From contig CAJQLW010000013.1 of the NCBI GenBank assembly GCA_905479325.1, positions 42,929 through 106,928 on the forward strand: a stretch of DNA of 64,000 nucleotides, written 5' to 3'. The notes beneath the pieces are model-generated. The model did no database searches. It was not told where the DNA came from and worked only from the letters and a program-made list of their open reading frames with translations. Made by a program: the position numbers and the translations under genes. Source of the DNA: an uncultured Flavobacteriales bacterium. Lineage in GTDB: Bacteria; Bacteroidota; Bacteroidia; Flavobacteriales_E; Vicingaceae. This document shows positions 34,344-42,865 of this stretch, one piece after another; within the stretch, counting starts at the first letter, position 1; the number at the start of each line of letters is the position of its first letter.

Positions 34344-37300
34344 ATGAAATTAGATGATTTGAAAAACCGCTATCAGTCCGATCAGCGGGTGATTGCTATT
34401 TCCGAAAAATTCAGAAATAGTCCACTTTCTCATGTACAATTGCTAGGAACGGCAGGTAGTTTAAACGCATTTATTTCATACGGAATTTCTAAAAATCTAC
34501 CCATTCACCAGTTTATTGTTTTGCCTGACAAAGAAGAGGCAGCTTACTTTCTAAATGATTTAGAAGCTTTGGTTGGCGAGCGGGCTTTGTTTTACCCTTC
34601 TTCTTACAGAAAGGCCTATGAAACGGAAAAAACAGACAATGCCAACATTCAGTTGAGAGCTGAGGTGTTGAATAAAATTAGCTCGAAAGAGCAGCAATAT
34701 TTCATTGTTTCTTATCCGGAGGCACTTTCAGAGTATGTAATTACAGAGAAAAACCTTCAAAAGAATACCTTAGACATTCACTTGAATGACAACCTGAGCA
34801 TAGATTTTTTAATTGAAACGCTCAATGCTTACCATTTTGAACGGGTGGATTTTGTGGGAGATCCTGGGCAGTTTTCGGTTAGAGGTGGAATTGTAGATAT
34901 TTACTCGTTTGCCAACGAGAATCCTTATCGGGTGGAATTTTTTGGAGACGAAATTGATTCCATTCGAGTATTTGATCCCGCCACTCAATTGTCGTTGAAA
35001 AAACTGAGTAGAATAGCCATTTTGCCCAACGTACAAGAGAAAATTTTGGAAGAGGCTCGAGTGCCTATTTTTCAATTTATGCCAGACAATACCTTGTTTT
35101 GGTTTAAAGATTTCAGCATTTGCCGCGATAAAGTAGGAGAGCAGTACAACCAGAATGTTGAAATATTTCAAAAGTTAGACTCCCCACTGCGCCACTTGCT
35201 GCCAGAGGAGTTGTTTATTTCAAAAGATAAATTCATACACGCTTCATTGCGATTAAACACCATTGAATTCGGTCAGCAAACTTACTTTCAGCAAGACCTT
35301 AAGGTGGAGTTTGAAAGTTCGCCTCAACCTGCTTTTAATAAAAACTTTGAGCTACTTGGTAAGAATTTAGCTGATAATTCTGAGGCAGGAATTGACAATG
35401 TATTAGTGGCGAATAATGCGCAGCAAATTGATCGGTTGTATACCATTTTCGAAGACTTGGGAAAAGAGCTTCAAATGGAAACGATGTTACTTTCCATGCA
35501 TGAAGGCTTTATAGATCAAGAACAAAAAATAGCAATTTACACCGATCACCAAATTTTTAACCGCTACCACAGGTTTCGCCTAAAAGAAGGTTTTAAGCGC
35601 AAAGACCAAGCAATTACCTTAAAGGAATTACACAATTTAACTCCTGGTGATTTCATTGTACACATTGATCATGGAGTTGGAAAGTTCTCTGGACTAGAGA
35701 AAATTACCACCAACGGCAAAACGCAGGAGACGATCCGAATTCTATACAAGAATCAAGATATTTTATACATTTCGATTCATTCGCTTCATCGAATTTCAAA
35801 GTTTGTGGGCAAAGATGGAACGCCACCCACGGTAGATAAATTGGGCTCCGATTCTTGGAAAAAACTAAAAGCCAAGACCAAGAAAAATGTAAAAACTGTT
35901 GCCTTCGATTTAATCAAGCTATACGCCGAACGGAAACAGAAAATAGGCTTTGCTTTTTCGCCTGACAATTATTTGCAAAATGAGTTGGAAGCTTCATTTT
36001 TATACGAAGACACGCCAGACCAATTCAAGTCTACCCAAGATGTGAAAAACGATATGGAAGCGGAAACGCCGATGGATCGTTTAGTTTGTGGTGATGTTGG
36101 TTTTGGAAAAACAGAAGTTGCCATTCGTGCAGCCTTTAAAGCAGTTTGTGATAGCAAGCAAGTAGCCATATTGGTGCCTACCACCATTTTAGCGTGGCAA
36201 CATTACCAAACCTTTAAAAGAAGGTTGAAAGATTTTCCTGTAAAGGTAGATTACATTAATCGTTTCAAAACCAAAAAAGAACAAAAGGAAACCTTAGAAA
36301 AAGTAAAAAGTGGAGAGGTGGATATTTTAATCGGCACACACCGAATTGTTGGGAAGGATGTTAAGTTTAATGATTTGGGTTTGATGGTGATTGATGAGGA
36401 GCAGAAGTTTGGTGTTTCGGTAAAAGATAAACTGAAGCTGTTTAAAGTGAATGTTGATACCTTGACGTTAACCGCAACTCCAATACCAAGAACGCTTCAA
36501 TTTTCATTAATGAAGGCAAGAGATTTGTCAGTCATTAATACACCGCCGCCTAATCGACAACCCATTTTGACGGAAGTGCGAACCTTTGATGAAGAGTTAA
36601 TTAGAGATGCAATTGCCTACGAAATTAGCCGAGGCGGACAGGTGTTTTTCATTCACAATAGGGTGCAGAACATTAAGGAAGTGGCAGGCATGATTCAGCG
36701 CTTGGTGCCCGATGCACGAGTGCTGACCGGTCATGGGCAGTTGAAAGGAGAAGAGTTGGAGGAACGCATGATGAGTTTTATCAACCATGAATACGACGTA
36801 TTAGTAGCAACCACCATTATTGAGAGTGGCTTGGATATTCCGAATGCGAACACCATCATTATCAATAATTCTAATAATTTCGGGTTAAGCGACTTGCATC
36901 AAATGAGAGGTCGAGTGGGCCGTTCCAATAAAAAGGCATTTTGTTATTTGCTGGCACCGCCAATGGTATCGTTAACACCGGAAGCAAGAAAGCGTTTGCA
37001 AGCCTTAGAGCAGTTTTCTGATTTGGGAAGCGGTTTTCAAATTGCCATGAAAGATTTGGACATTCGGGGAGCAGGGAACTTATTGGGAGCAGAGCAAAGT
37101 GGGTTTATTTCTGAGATTGGTTTTGACATGTATCAGAAAATTTTGAACGAGGCCATTCAAGAATTGAAAGAGACTGAGTTTAAAGAAATGTACGATGAGC
37201 TGCAAACGGCCTTTGTACACGACTGTCAGATTGAAACGGACATGGAAATTCTTATTCCCGACGATTATGTGAGCAACATTGCAGAACGAATCAACCTGTA

Positions 37301-37661
37301 CAAAGAGTTGGACAATTACGAGACAGAAGAGGAGTTAGCCAATTTTGAAAAAGAACTAATCGACCGCTTTGGGCCGGTGCCAGAACCAACTAAAGAAATG
37401 ATTCAAGCGTTGAGGTTACGTTGGGTGGGGAAAGCTGTTGGAATAGAGAAGTTGGTGTTAAAGCAAAACAAGTTAATTTGTTATTTTATTGCCAACCAAG
37501 ACTCGTTGTATTACCAATCTCCGTTGTTTACTAAAGTGCTCAACTTTGTGCAGAAAAACCAAAACCTGTGCACGCTTAAAGAACGCAACAACCGCCTAAG
37601 TTTGGTTTTCGAAAATGTAAAAACCATTGTGAAGGCGTTGGATTTGTTGGGTAGGGTGTAG
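34344..37661 (+). CDS. mfd: Transcription-repair coupling factor
   Basis: Mfd pushes stalled RNA polymerase off damaged DNA and recruits UvrA. The protein has 1105 residues. The N-terminal UvrB-homology region (about 1-330) is followed by the RNA polymerase-interacting domain near 430-500 with GDFIVHIDHGVG, the helicase lobes with Walker A GDVGFGKTE at about 582-590 and box II DEEQ at about 683, RecG-like motifs including QMRGRVGRS, and the C-terminal TRCF domain. Length and order are normal. It stands alone after the TonB receptor with its own promoter. Confidence 0.97.
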   Translation: MKLDDLKNRYQSDQRVIAISEKFRNSPLSHVQLLGTAGSLNAFISYGISKNLPIHQFIVLPDKEEAAYFLNDLEALVGERALFYPSSYRKAYETEKTDNANIQLRAEVLNKISSKEQQYFIVSYPEALSEYVITEKNLQKNTLDIHLNDNLSIDFLIETLNAYHFERVDFVGDPGQFSVRGGIVDIYSFANENPYRVEFFGDEIDSIRVFDPATQLSLKKLSRIAILPNVQEKILEEARVPIFQFMPDNTLFWFKDFSICRDKVGEQYNQNVEIFQKLDSPLRHLLPEELFISKDKFIHASLRLNTIEFGQQTYFQQDLKVEFESSPQPAFNKNFELLGKNLADNSEAGIDNVLVANNAQQIDRLYTIFEDLGKELQMETMLLSMHEGFIDQEQKIAIYTDHQIFNRYHRFRLKEGFKRKDQAITLKELHNLTPGDFIVHIDHGVGKFSGLEKITTNGKTQETIRILYKNQDILYISIHSLHRISKFVGKDGTPPTVDKLGSDSWKKLKAKTKKNVKTVAFDLIKLYAERKQKIGFAFSPDNYLQNELEASFLYEDTPDQFKSTQDVKNDMEAETPMDRLVCGDVGFGKTEVAIRAAFKAVCDSKQVAILVPTTILAWQHYQTFKRRLKDFPVKVDYINRFKTKKEQKETLEKVKSGEVDILIGTHRIVGKDVKFNDLGLMVIDEEQKFGVSVKDKLKLFKVNVDTLTLTATPIPRTLQFSLMKARDLSVINTPPPNRQPILTEVRTFDEELIRDAIAYEISRGGQVFFIHNRVQNIKEVAGMIQRLVPDARVLTGHGQLKGEELEERMMSFINHEYDVLVATTIIESGLDIPNANTIIINNSNNFGLSDLHQMRGRVGRSNKKAFCYLLAPPMVSLTPEARKRLQALEQFSDLGSGFQIAMKDLDIRGAGNLLGAEQSGFISEIGFDMYQKILNEAIQELKETEFKEMYDELQTAFVHDCQIETDMEILIPDDYVSNIAERINLYKELDNYETEEELANFEKELIDRFGPVPEPTKEMIQALRLRWVGKAVGIEKLVLKQNKLICYFIANQDSLYYQSPLFTKVLNFVQKNQNLCTLKERNNRLSLVFENVKTIVKALDLLGRV

Positions 37662-37721
37662 AGGTTAACTTCTTCAGGGTTCAAAGCTTTGGTGAAGACG
37701 AGATATATAATGTTGTATAGT

Positions 37722-37952
37722 ATGTTGAGCAGAAGTTTTACAATTGATATTTTTAAACGCAGGAGTTTGCTAATTAGAAAAAAGCAACTCCTTACTTGCT
37801 CCTTCATTGTAGTTGCATGGTTAACAGTATTTTCCTGCGGAACACTACTTAATCCGAGGTATGTAAAATTAAGTGATGCAAAACAAGCGGAGTTAAAACC
37901 AGATTCACTTCAAAAGAGTAGAGAATTTTACGATATACTAATCCAAATATGA
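37722..37952 (+). CDS. Possible small lipoprotein-like hypothetical protein
   Basis: 76 codons from an ATG at 37722 (earlier starts are possible at 37710 or upstream). It has a basic N terminus, a hydrophobic segment and a lipobox-like VFSC, then NPRYVKLSDAKQAELKPDS, which reads like real protein rather than random sequence. The product is short and may be the truncated start of a once longer lipoprotein. I recognise no family. Confidence 0.35.
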   Translation: MLSRSFTIDIFKRRSLLIRKKQLLTCSFIVVAWLTVFSCGTLLNPRYVKLSDAKQAELKPDSLQKSREFYDILIQI

Positions 37953-37995
37953 AAAAAATATTGAGAAATAACACTTGAATCTATAGTTTTTTAAG

Positions 37996-38154
37996 TTACG
38001 GTTTCGAAATCTGGTTCCAGTGAAGTGGGTACTCACTAGAGGGTAATGAGTTTTCGTAATTGTCAAAACAACCATTTGCGAAGTCACACTCTCGTTTTTC
38101 GCGGCTAGAAAATGGCACTTCTTTTTTTAATGGATTGAAGAAATGAGATAACAA
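37996..38154 (-). other. Unassigned 52-residue reading frame downstream of the crtY-blh fusion
   Basis: The minus strand is open from a TTG at 38154 to TAA at 37996, coding for a peptide with the cysteine pair CDFANGC and a compact C-terminal half rich in Y, W, P and N (PSSEYPLHWNQI). No ATG precedes it, so it may be the remnant or C-terminal end of a lost gene. Random open frames of this size occur, so confidence is low. Confidence 0.22.
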
Positions 38155-38181
38155 ACTAATTTAAAAAACGATAAAAAAAGC

Positions 38182-40197
38182 TTAGTTTGAAGAAGTAAGC
38201 TGATAAAATTGATGCATGCTAAACACATGAGGTAAGCTCAAACACGATAAAATAATGAAGAATAAACCGACGTAGTTTTGATCTGCAAACAGCAAAAAAT
38301 AGAAAATGATACCTGCTCCACCAATGGTAAAGGGTAAGGCGTTTTTCCACATGACCGATGAATCTTTATTTAAACCAACAGAGAGGTGCTTCCAACCATT
38401 GATGCTATGCTGTAACACGAAATATATTCCAAATGCCATTAATAAAGACAATTGACTTGCCATTAATAGATAAAGTAACGTGAAAAGCAACTTGGTAGAT
38501 TGGTTTAACCGTGCTAATATAAGACCAACTGAGACGGTAAACACTTGGATAAATAACAACCCATTATCTGGTATTTCCTGAAGTAAGTGCACGGCAGCGA
38601 GATTAGGAATTTGCTGAAGGATAACGCTTAATTCTTCTGTGTGGAAAAACAGAATCATACTTAAAAGGACAATGCCCCATGAAAAGGACTGCCAACTCGG
38701 CTTCAAATTCCATTCTTTAAAATCGGCTTGACCAAAGTGCCAAGCAGAATAGAGTATAAAAAGTACTAATGCCACATCGGAGGAGAACCACCAAACTATT
38801 CCAAAAAGGGCGCCTTTAAGTAGGTAGCTCATCACAAAATAGATGAGCTGTTTAGTAGTTGTAATATTCTGAGAGGTGAGATGATCTAAAGCCCCATGTG
38901 CTAATCCTACCGATAAAAATCCTATTGCTAAAATGCCCCAAGCTATAAAATCAAATTGGAAGTAAGAAAGCAGGATGGCAAGCGCGGTAAAAACGAATGG
39001 CAATGTTAGGATGGGCAAACGGTTTATTTGGTGATAGATATCTTTTAGAGCTGCTGTTATAAATAGCCTTTTGGGTAATTTGGAAAAAATAAATACTTCT
39101 TCTGAGGCGGTTGTTTTTTCTCTTAAAAACTTTAGCACGGTAATTACAGGAACTTTTTCAAAGAGCGTTTCAAATACTTTTTTCCCTTGAAGAGGTGTAT
39201 TGCTCAATATTTTCAATAGCAATCTATCGTAAAATGAGAACCTTTCTTTTTTTACCTCCCTTACAGGTTTTTGGTTGCTTTTTAATGCTTTCGTTTGCAA
39301 AATGGCATCTTCAGCCATGGAATGAAAGGCATAACCCGTGGAACATTTTAATAGGTTGGCTCGCGCTCCCATATGGATCCAATTGTCTCCAAAGTCAGCA
39401 ACTTCAATTTTACCAGAATGCAATGGAATTAAGCCTACTTCAACTTCCAATTTTTCGAAGGTGGTGCCCAGTTGTTGCACATAATCTTTTAGGATGGTAT
39501 TGGCTTCTTCTTTGGTCAACTTTTCTTTACCAAATCGGGTTAATTCAACAAGTGCTGAATCGCGCTCAAATGGGAGAACATAAACAAATTGTGTAGCATC
39601 ATTTTGAGGAATGTTGAAATCCATCAACACCATGGAGGAAGTATCAAATACCTGTTGGTCTGTTTTGATTTTCCACCCATAGAATGATTGATATAAAAGA
39701 CTTTGATTCTTTTGAAGTTTTGAAAAAGAGGGTGGACGACTGTCAAAAACTTTATGGCAACGTAGAACAGACTCGCCAATAGTAACATCTATATAATCAG
39801 AGCTTATACTTGGAATGTGATCTAAGGTGCTTCGAAAATAAGTCACCTCGTTTAGTCTTAAAACTTCTTTTGTTTTGTAGGATAGATCGGTGCCTTTTAC
39901 GTGATAATAACTTAGCGGCTGTATGTTTTGCTTGGCGATGCCGGGAATCTCAATTTGTTGCCAGCTATAGCTTACCAATTCTTCAAGATTCAAGGTAGTA
40001 AGCTCTTCTTTTGTAGACCAAAAACAGAATGTTTTCTCATCAGTGAGTTTACTGCTTGGTTCTATAATGGCAATGGTTTTTCCATCGAGTAAGCCGTTTT
40101 TGTACAGACTTAAAATCAGCAAACTGTTGGCCGCACCGAGTCCAATAAATAGGAAATCATATACTGAAGAAGTATTGGCTAAAGCAGGCTGTTTCAT
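38182..40197 (-). CDS. crtY/blh: Lycopene cyclase (CrtY) fused to Brp/Blh-type beta-carotene 15,15'-dioxygenase
   Basis: 671 residues with two parts. Residues about 10-385 are a lycopene beta-cyclase: a dinucleotide-binding GLGAAN at 19-24, FYGW near 172-175, YVLPFERD near 206-213 and the C-terminal MGARANLLKCSTGY. It closes the rings of lycopene to give beta-carotene. Residues about 392-671 are a polytopic Brp/Blh enzyme that cuts beta-carotene into two retinals. The conserved histidines are H434 and H439 (GLAHGALDH), H487 (SAWHFGQAD), H597, H604 (GWKH), H657 and H662. Normally these are two genes. The fusion lies 82 bases after proteorhodopsin on the same strand and would supply its chromophore, with a terminator-like hairpin between them. 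The upstream carotenoid genes crtE, crtB and crtI are not in the window. Confidence 0.9.
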   Translation of the reverse strand: MKQPALANTSSVYDFLFIGLGAANSLLILSLYKNGLLDGKTIAIIEPSSKLTDEKTFCFWSTKEELTTLNLEELVSYSWQQIEIPGIAKQNIQPLSYYHVKGTDLSYKTKEVLRLNEVTYFRSTLDHIPSISSDYIDVTIGESVLRCHKVFDSRPPSFSKLQKNQSLLYQSFYGWKIKTDQQVFDTSSMVLMDFNIPQNDATQFVYVLPFERDSALVELTRFGKEKLTKEEANTILKDYVQQLGTTFEKLEVEVGLIPLHSGKIEVADFGDNWIHMGARANLLKCSTGYAFHSMAEDAILQTKALKSNQKPVREVKKERFSFYDRLLLKILSNTPLQGKKVFETLFEKVPVITVLKFLREKTTASEEVFIFSKLPKRLFITAALKDIYHQINRLPILTLPFVFTALAILLSYFQFDFIAWGILAIGFLSVGLAHGALDHLTSQNITTTKQLIYFVMSYLLKGALFGIVWWFSSDVALVLFILYSAWHFGQADFKEWNLKPSWQSFSWGIVLLSMILFFHTEELSVILQQIPNLAAVHLLQEIPDNGLLFIQVFTVSVGLILARLNQSTKLLFTLLYLLMASQLSLLMAFGIYFVLQHSINGWKHLSVGLNKDSSVMWKNALPFTIGGAGIIFYFLLFADQNYVGLFFIILSCLSLPHVFSMHQFYQLTSSN

Positions 40198-40223
40198 CTG
40201 TCCTTGAATGGATAGTGTTGCAT

Positions 40224-40259
40224 AAAAAAAGGGATGATAATTATTAAACTATCACCCCT
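40224..40259 (-). terminator. Rho-independent terminator after proteorhodopsin
   Basis: On the minus strand GGGGTGATA (40259-40251) pairs with TATCATCCC (40239-40231), eight of nine positions plus one G-T pair, and is followed by seven T (40230-40224). It lies 20-56 bases after the proteorhodopsin stop and before the crtY-blh start at 40197, so it should lower read-through into the fusion gene. Confidence 0.75.
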
Positions 40260-40279
40260 TTCATTAATTATAAGATAGA

Positions 40280-41011
40280 TTATGCCTTTACTGTTGCATC
40301 ATCCGTTCTGCTTAATGCATAAATCACTAAACCGAAACCGATTTTGTTAATTGCATCCGCAATGTTATAAACGATATCCATGGCGTTAAGTGCCGCTGCT
40401 GTATCTGATACTAATTGTATTCCAAATAATCCGCCTGGAGTACCAAGTATGTAACCTAAAGGATAGATAGCCCATCCAACTAAAACAAACCATCCAAGTA
40501 CTTTTGTAGCTTTTGCTACCTGAGGTCCTGCTTCTTGAGCAAGTTTTGAAACTTCTCCAAACCAAACTAGGTATACAATGTAGAAGTATGCAATGCCAGA
40601 TATTACACCCCAAAGGACACTATTATCTCTAGCTAGAACTTCACCAATATAACCTGTTACTAACATTACTAATGATGCAAATATCAATTTCCAAAGCAAA
40701 CCAATTTTTGCACCTGCTTTTTTCGTGATTAAGTAAAATTCCACACACATTAACGGAACAGTTAAGATCCAATCAACATAACGGAAAAATGTAGGAGATT
40801 CACCCGTCTCAAGGTTGTAACTTCTCATGTAGTAATAATGCACTGCTGCAATAAACGTAATTAAGCCTGAAACAAGGACTGAGGTTCTCCATTGTTTAGA
40901 GGTGTTGTTTAACTCTAGAAAGAAAAATACTGATGCGGCCATCATAGCCATTGTTCCGATAAAGAATGTAAAAGCAACATAATTGTCACTAGCAATTGTT
41001 AAGTGTTCCAT
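40280..41011 (-). CDS. Proteorhodopsin, light-driven proton pump (green-tuned)
   Basis: 243 residues and seven helices. The pump triad is D80 (proton acceptor), T84 and E91 (donor) in RYVDWILT and VE, the DTE pattern of proton-pumping proteorhodopsins. H58 matches the histidine that pairs with the acceptor, and the retinal lysine is K223 in helix 7 (DAINKIGFG). The spectral tuning position, eight residues after the acceptor, is M88, where marine Flavobacteriia usually have methionine and absorb green light, whereas blue forms carry glutamine. Upstream is an AT-rich leader, and downstream a terminator and the retinal-making fusion gene. Confidence 0.96.
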   Translation of the reverse strand: MEHLTIASDNYVAFTFFIGTMAMMAASVFFFLELNNTSKQWRTSVLVSGLITFIAAVHYYYMRSYNLETGESPTFFRYVDWILTVPLMCVEFYLITKKAGAKIGLLWKLIFASLVMLVTGYIGEVLARDNSVLWGVISGIAYFYIVYLVWFGEVSKLAQEAGPQVAKATKVLGWFVLVGWAIYPLGYILGTPGGLFGIQLVSDTAAALNAMDIVYNIADAINKIGFGLVIYALSRTDDATVKA

Positions 41012-41305
41012 AATTTTATTTTTAAAAGTTTAATTGTTTAGGAATTAACACAAATATCTAAAAAAATGTTTAACGTTTTGTTAAAAAAGTTTAATAAAAA
41101 ACGACAGTTATTTTACTTTTAAAAGCTAAATAACTAAAAATCAATAATATAAGCTAAGCTAAAAAAGTTAAATTTTTAAAAAAAACCTTAAAATTCTTGT
41201 GAGTTGAGCAATAAATAAGTAAAATGTGCGGGCGGAGGGGTAATTTTGCCTTGCTAAAATCGAAAAGAGAAGGCTCTTTTTGTTGAAATTGTAAAACTTC
41301 AGTTT
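41012..41305. promoter_or_regulatory. AT-rich region upstream of proteorhodopsin
   Basis: 294 bases without a gene, very AT-rich and with long A and T runs between 41040 and 41190, as expected for a strong promoter with an upstream element. On the minus strand GATATTTG (41058-41051), one mismatch from TAnnTTTG, lies 39 bases before the ATG and is the best -7 candidate. No TTG at standard spacing. The part from 41263 holds the terminator of the permease gene. Confidence 0.4.
41263..41281 (-). terminator. Terminator-like hairpin after the ABC permease gene
   Basis: AAAAGAG (41263-41269) and CTCTTTT (41274-41280) form a seven-base perfect stem with a four-base loop, 25 bases after the permease stop on the minus strand. 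The T tract is part of the stem end and short, so efficiency is uncertain. Confidence 0.45.
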
Positions 41306-42547
41306 CTAATTCGCCCGAATCGCTTCCACCGGGTCTAGACGACTCGCTTGATAAGAAGGAACAATTCCGGCAATAATGCCAATTCCAGCAGAAAGCCCAA
41401 AGCCAAGCAGAATATTGCCGACTCCTAAGGTGGTTGGAAAATCTACTACATAGGTCATTACTAAAGTGCCGAGAAAAATGAAGAATAGACCAACTGCGCC
41501 TCCGATGAGGCACAGAAACACTGACTCAAATAAAAATTGAAATAGGATAAAGAAGTTTTTAGCTCCTAAAGATTTTTGAATTCCAATTAGGCTGGTGCGC
41601 TCTTTTACGGAAACAAACATAATGTTGGCTATGCTAAATCCACCAACTAAGATGGAGAAAACTCCAATGACAAAACCTGAAATATTAATTACCCCAAAAA
41701 TTTGGTCAAAACCTTGAGAAATCATGCTCATTTTGTTCAAGGCAAAGTTATCTTTTACCTTTGGTTTTAATTTTCTCAATGAGCGCATTACGCCGGTTAG
41801 CTCATCCGTTAAGGCATCAACTGCGCCTGGTTTTGCTTTTACCATAATTACCGCTCCAGAGCTTCTGCTTCGCATGTTGTAAAAATTACGGGCAAACTGC
41901 AGGGGCATTAAAATTTTTCGGTCGTTTGACGATCCCATCATGCTTTCGCCTTCTTTTTCTAGCACTCCAATTACTTCAACCTTTCTGCCTTTTATTTTTA
42001 ATTTCTTGCCTAGTGGGTCGCTTGTTCCAAACAAGGTACTAGCAATATCGGCACCAATTACAGCAACGGGTCTTCCGCTATTGCTCTCTAGTTCTGTAAT
42101 GTAACGCCCCTTTTCAATAGATAAATCCCAAATGCTGTTATATTCAGAAGTTACTCCATTGCCTTCCACATTATCCATGGAATTATTCTTGTATTTGATG
42201 GTATTTGCACCACCTAAAACCATGGCAACAGATTCAGCATTTTGAAGCTGTTTTTTCAGCATTTTAAATTCATCTAAATCAGGCTGAGGGCGGCTTATGT
42301 AATCCCACCAAGCTTGATCAGGATCAAAATCCCAAGGCATTTGAGCCACGTATATTACGTTATCGCCGAGGCTAGAAATACTGCTGCGAATGTTGTTTTC
42401 CAAAGAATCTACCATAGTAAAAACAGAAACCATGGCAAAAATTCCGATGGTAATTCCGAGTAGCGATAAAATCGTTCGGAGCTTGTTCACAATGAGTGAG
42501 TCAATAGCAAAAAACAAACTTTCTTTTAATAGCCTAAGGTAGAGCAT
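41306..42547 (-). CDS. ABC transporter permease, MacB/FtsX-like
   Basis: 413 residues: an N-terminal membrane helix (about 22-42), a large periplasmic MacB-type core domain (about 45-265) and three C-terminal helices of the FtsX domain with VKERTSLIGIQKSLGAK before the second. The final YQASRLDPVEAIRAN is the classic MacB/LolC-like ending. Such permeases work by mechanotransmission in export of peptides, toxins or lipoproteins, with a separate ATPase that is not adjacent here. The cargo is unknown. Confidence 0.88.
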   Translation of the reverse strand: MLYLRLLKESLFFAIDSLIVNKLRTILSLLGITIGIFAMVSVFTMVDSLENNIRSSISSLGDNVIYVAQMPWDFDPDQAWWDYISRPQPDLDEFKMLKKQLQNAESVAMVLGGANTIKYKNNSMDNVEGNGVTSEYNSIWDLSIEKGRYITELESNSGRPVAVIGADIASTLFGTSDPLGKKLKIKGRKVEVIGVLEKEGESMMGSSNDRKILMPLQFARNFYNMRSRSSGAVIMVKAKPGAVDALTDELTGVMRSLRKLKPKVKDNFALNKMSMISQGFDQIFGVINISGFVIGVFSILVGGFSIANIMFVSVKERTSLIGIQKSLGAKNFFILFQFLFESVFLCLIGGAVGLFFIFLGTLVMTYVVDFPTTLGVGNILLGFGLSAGIGIIAGIVPSYQASRLDPVEAIRAN

Positions 42548-42865
42548 GGGTAATTTTAAAAAGCCAAGTTAAGCCAACTAGGTTGTTTTCATTCTACCGT
42601 TCATAAAATAAAAATAAATGTGGAGTAAAAAATAAGGAATGCAGAGTGAGGAGTTGAGCAAAGGGTTAAAGAGGTGGTGTGAATTATTAGATGTGTTCTT
42701 CAAGTCTTTGTGGATAAGAATAAAAAGAGGGAGAAGTTGGATTAAGGATGAAAGATCAAAGAGAAAGGATTAAAGAGGTGGTGAAATTAGCTTGGTGTTC
42801 TCTGTGACGTTGTGGTTGAACCAATGTTGTAGAATTTAATATTCAATCTTTATTTCGAAATTTCT
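42548..42865. other. Intergenic region with a degenerate direct repeat
   Basis: 318 bases without a gene. A near-identical segment GGGTTAAAGAGGTGGTG (about 42663) returns as GGATTAAAGAGGTGGTG (about 42767), about 104 bases apart, in purine-rich surroundings. No terminator or palindrome with a T tract was seen. The repeat may be remnant, low-complexity sequence. Confidence 0.4.

Larger units (their letters stand above)
37662..38181. other. Long intergenic region with two weak small reading frames
   Basis: 520 bases between mfd and the carotenoid fusion gene. No terminator, RNA gene or repeat was recognised. Two small reading frames on opposite strands (37722-37952 and 37996-38154) have protein-like composition and are listed separately. 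The region may hold remnants of former genes. Confidence 0.4.
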
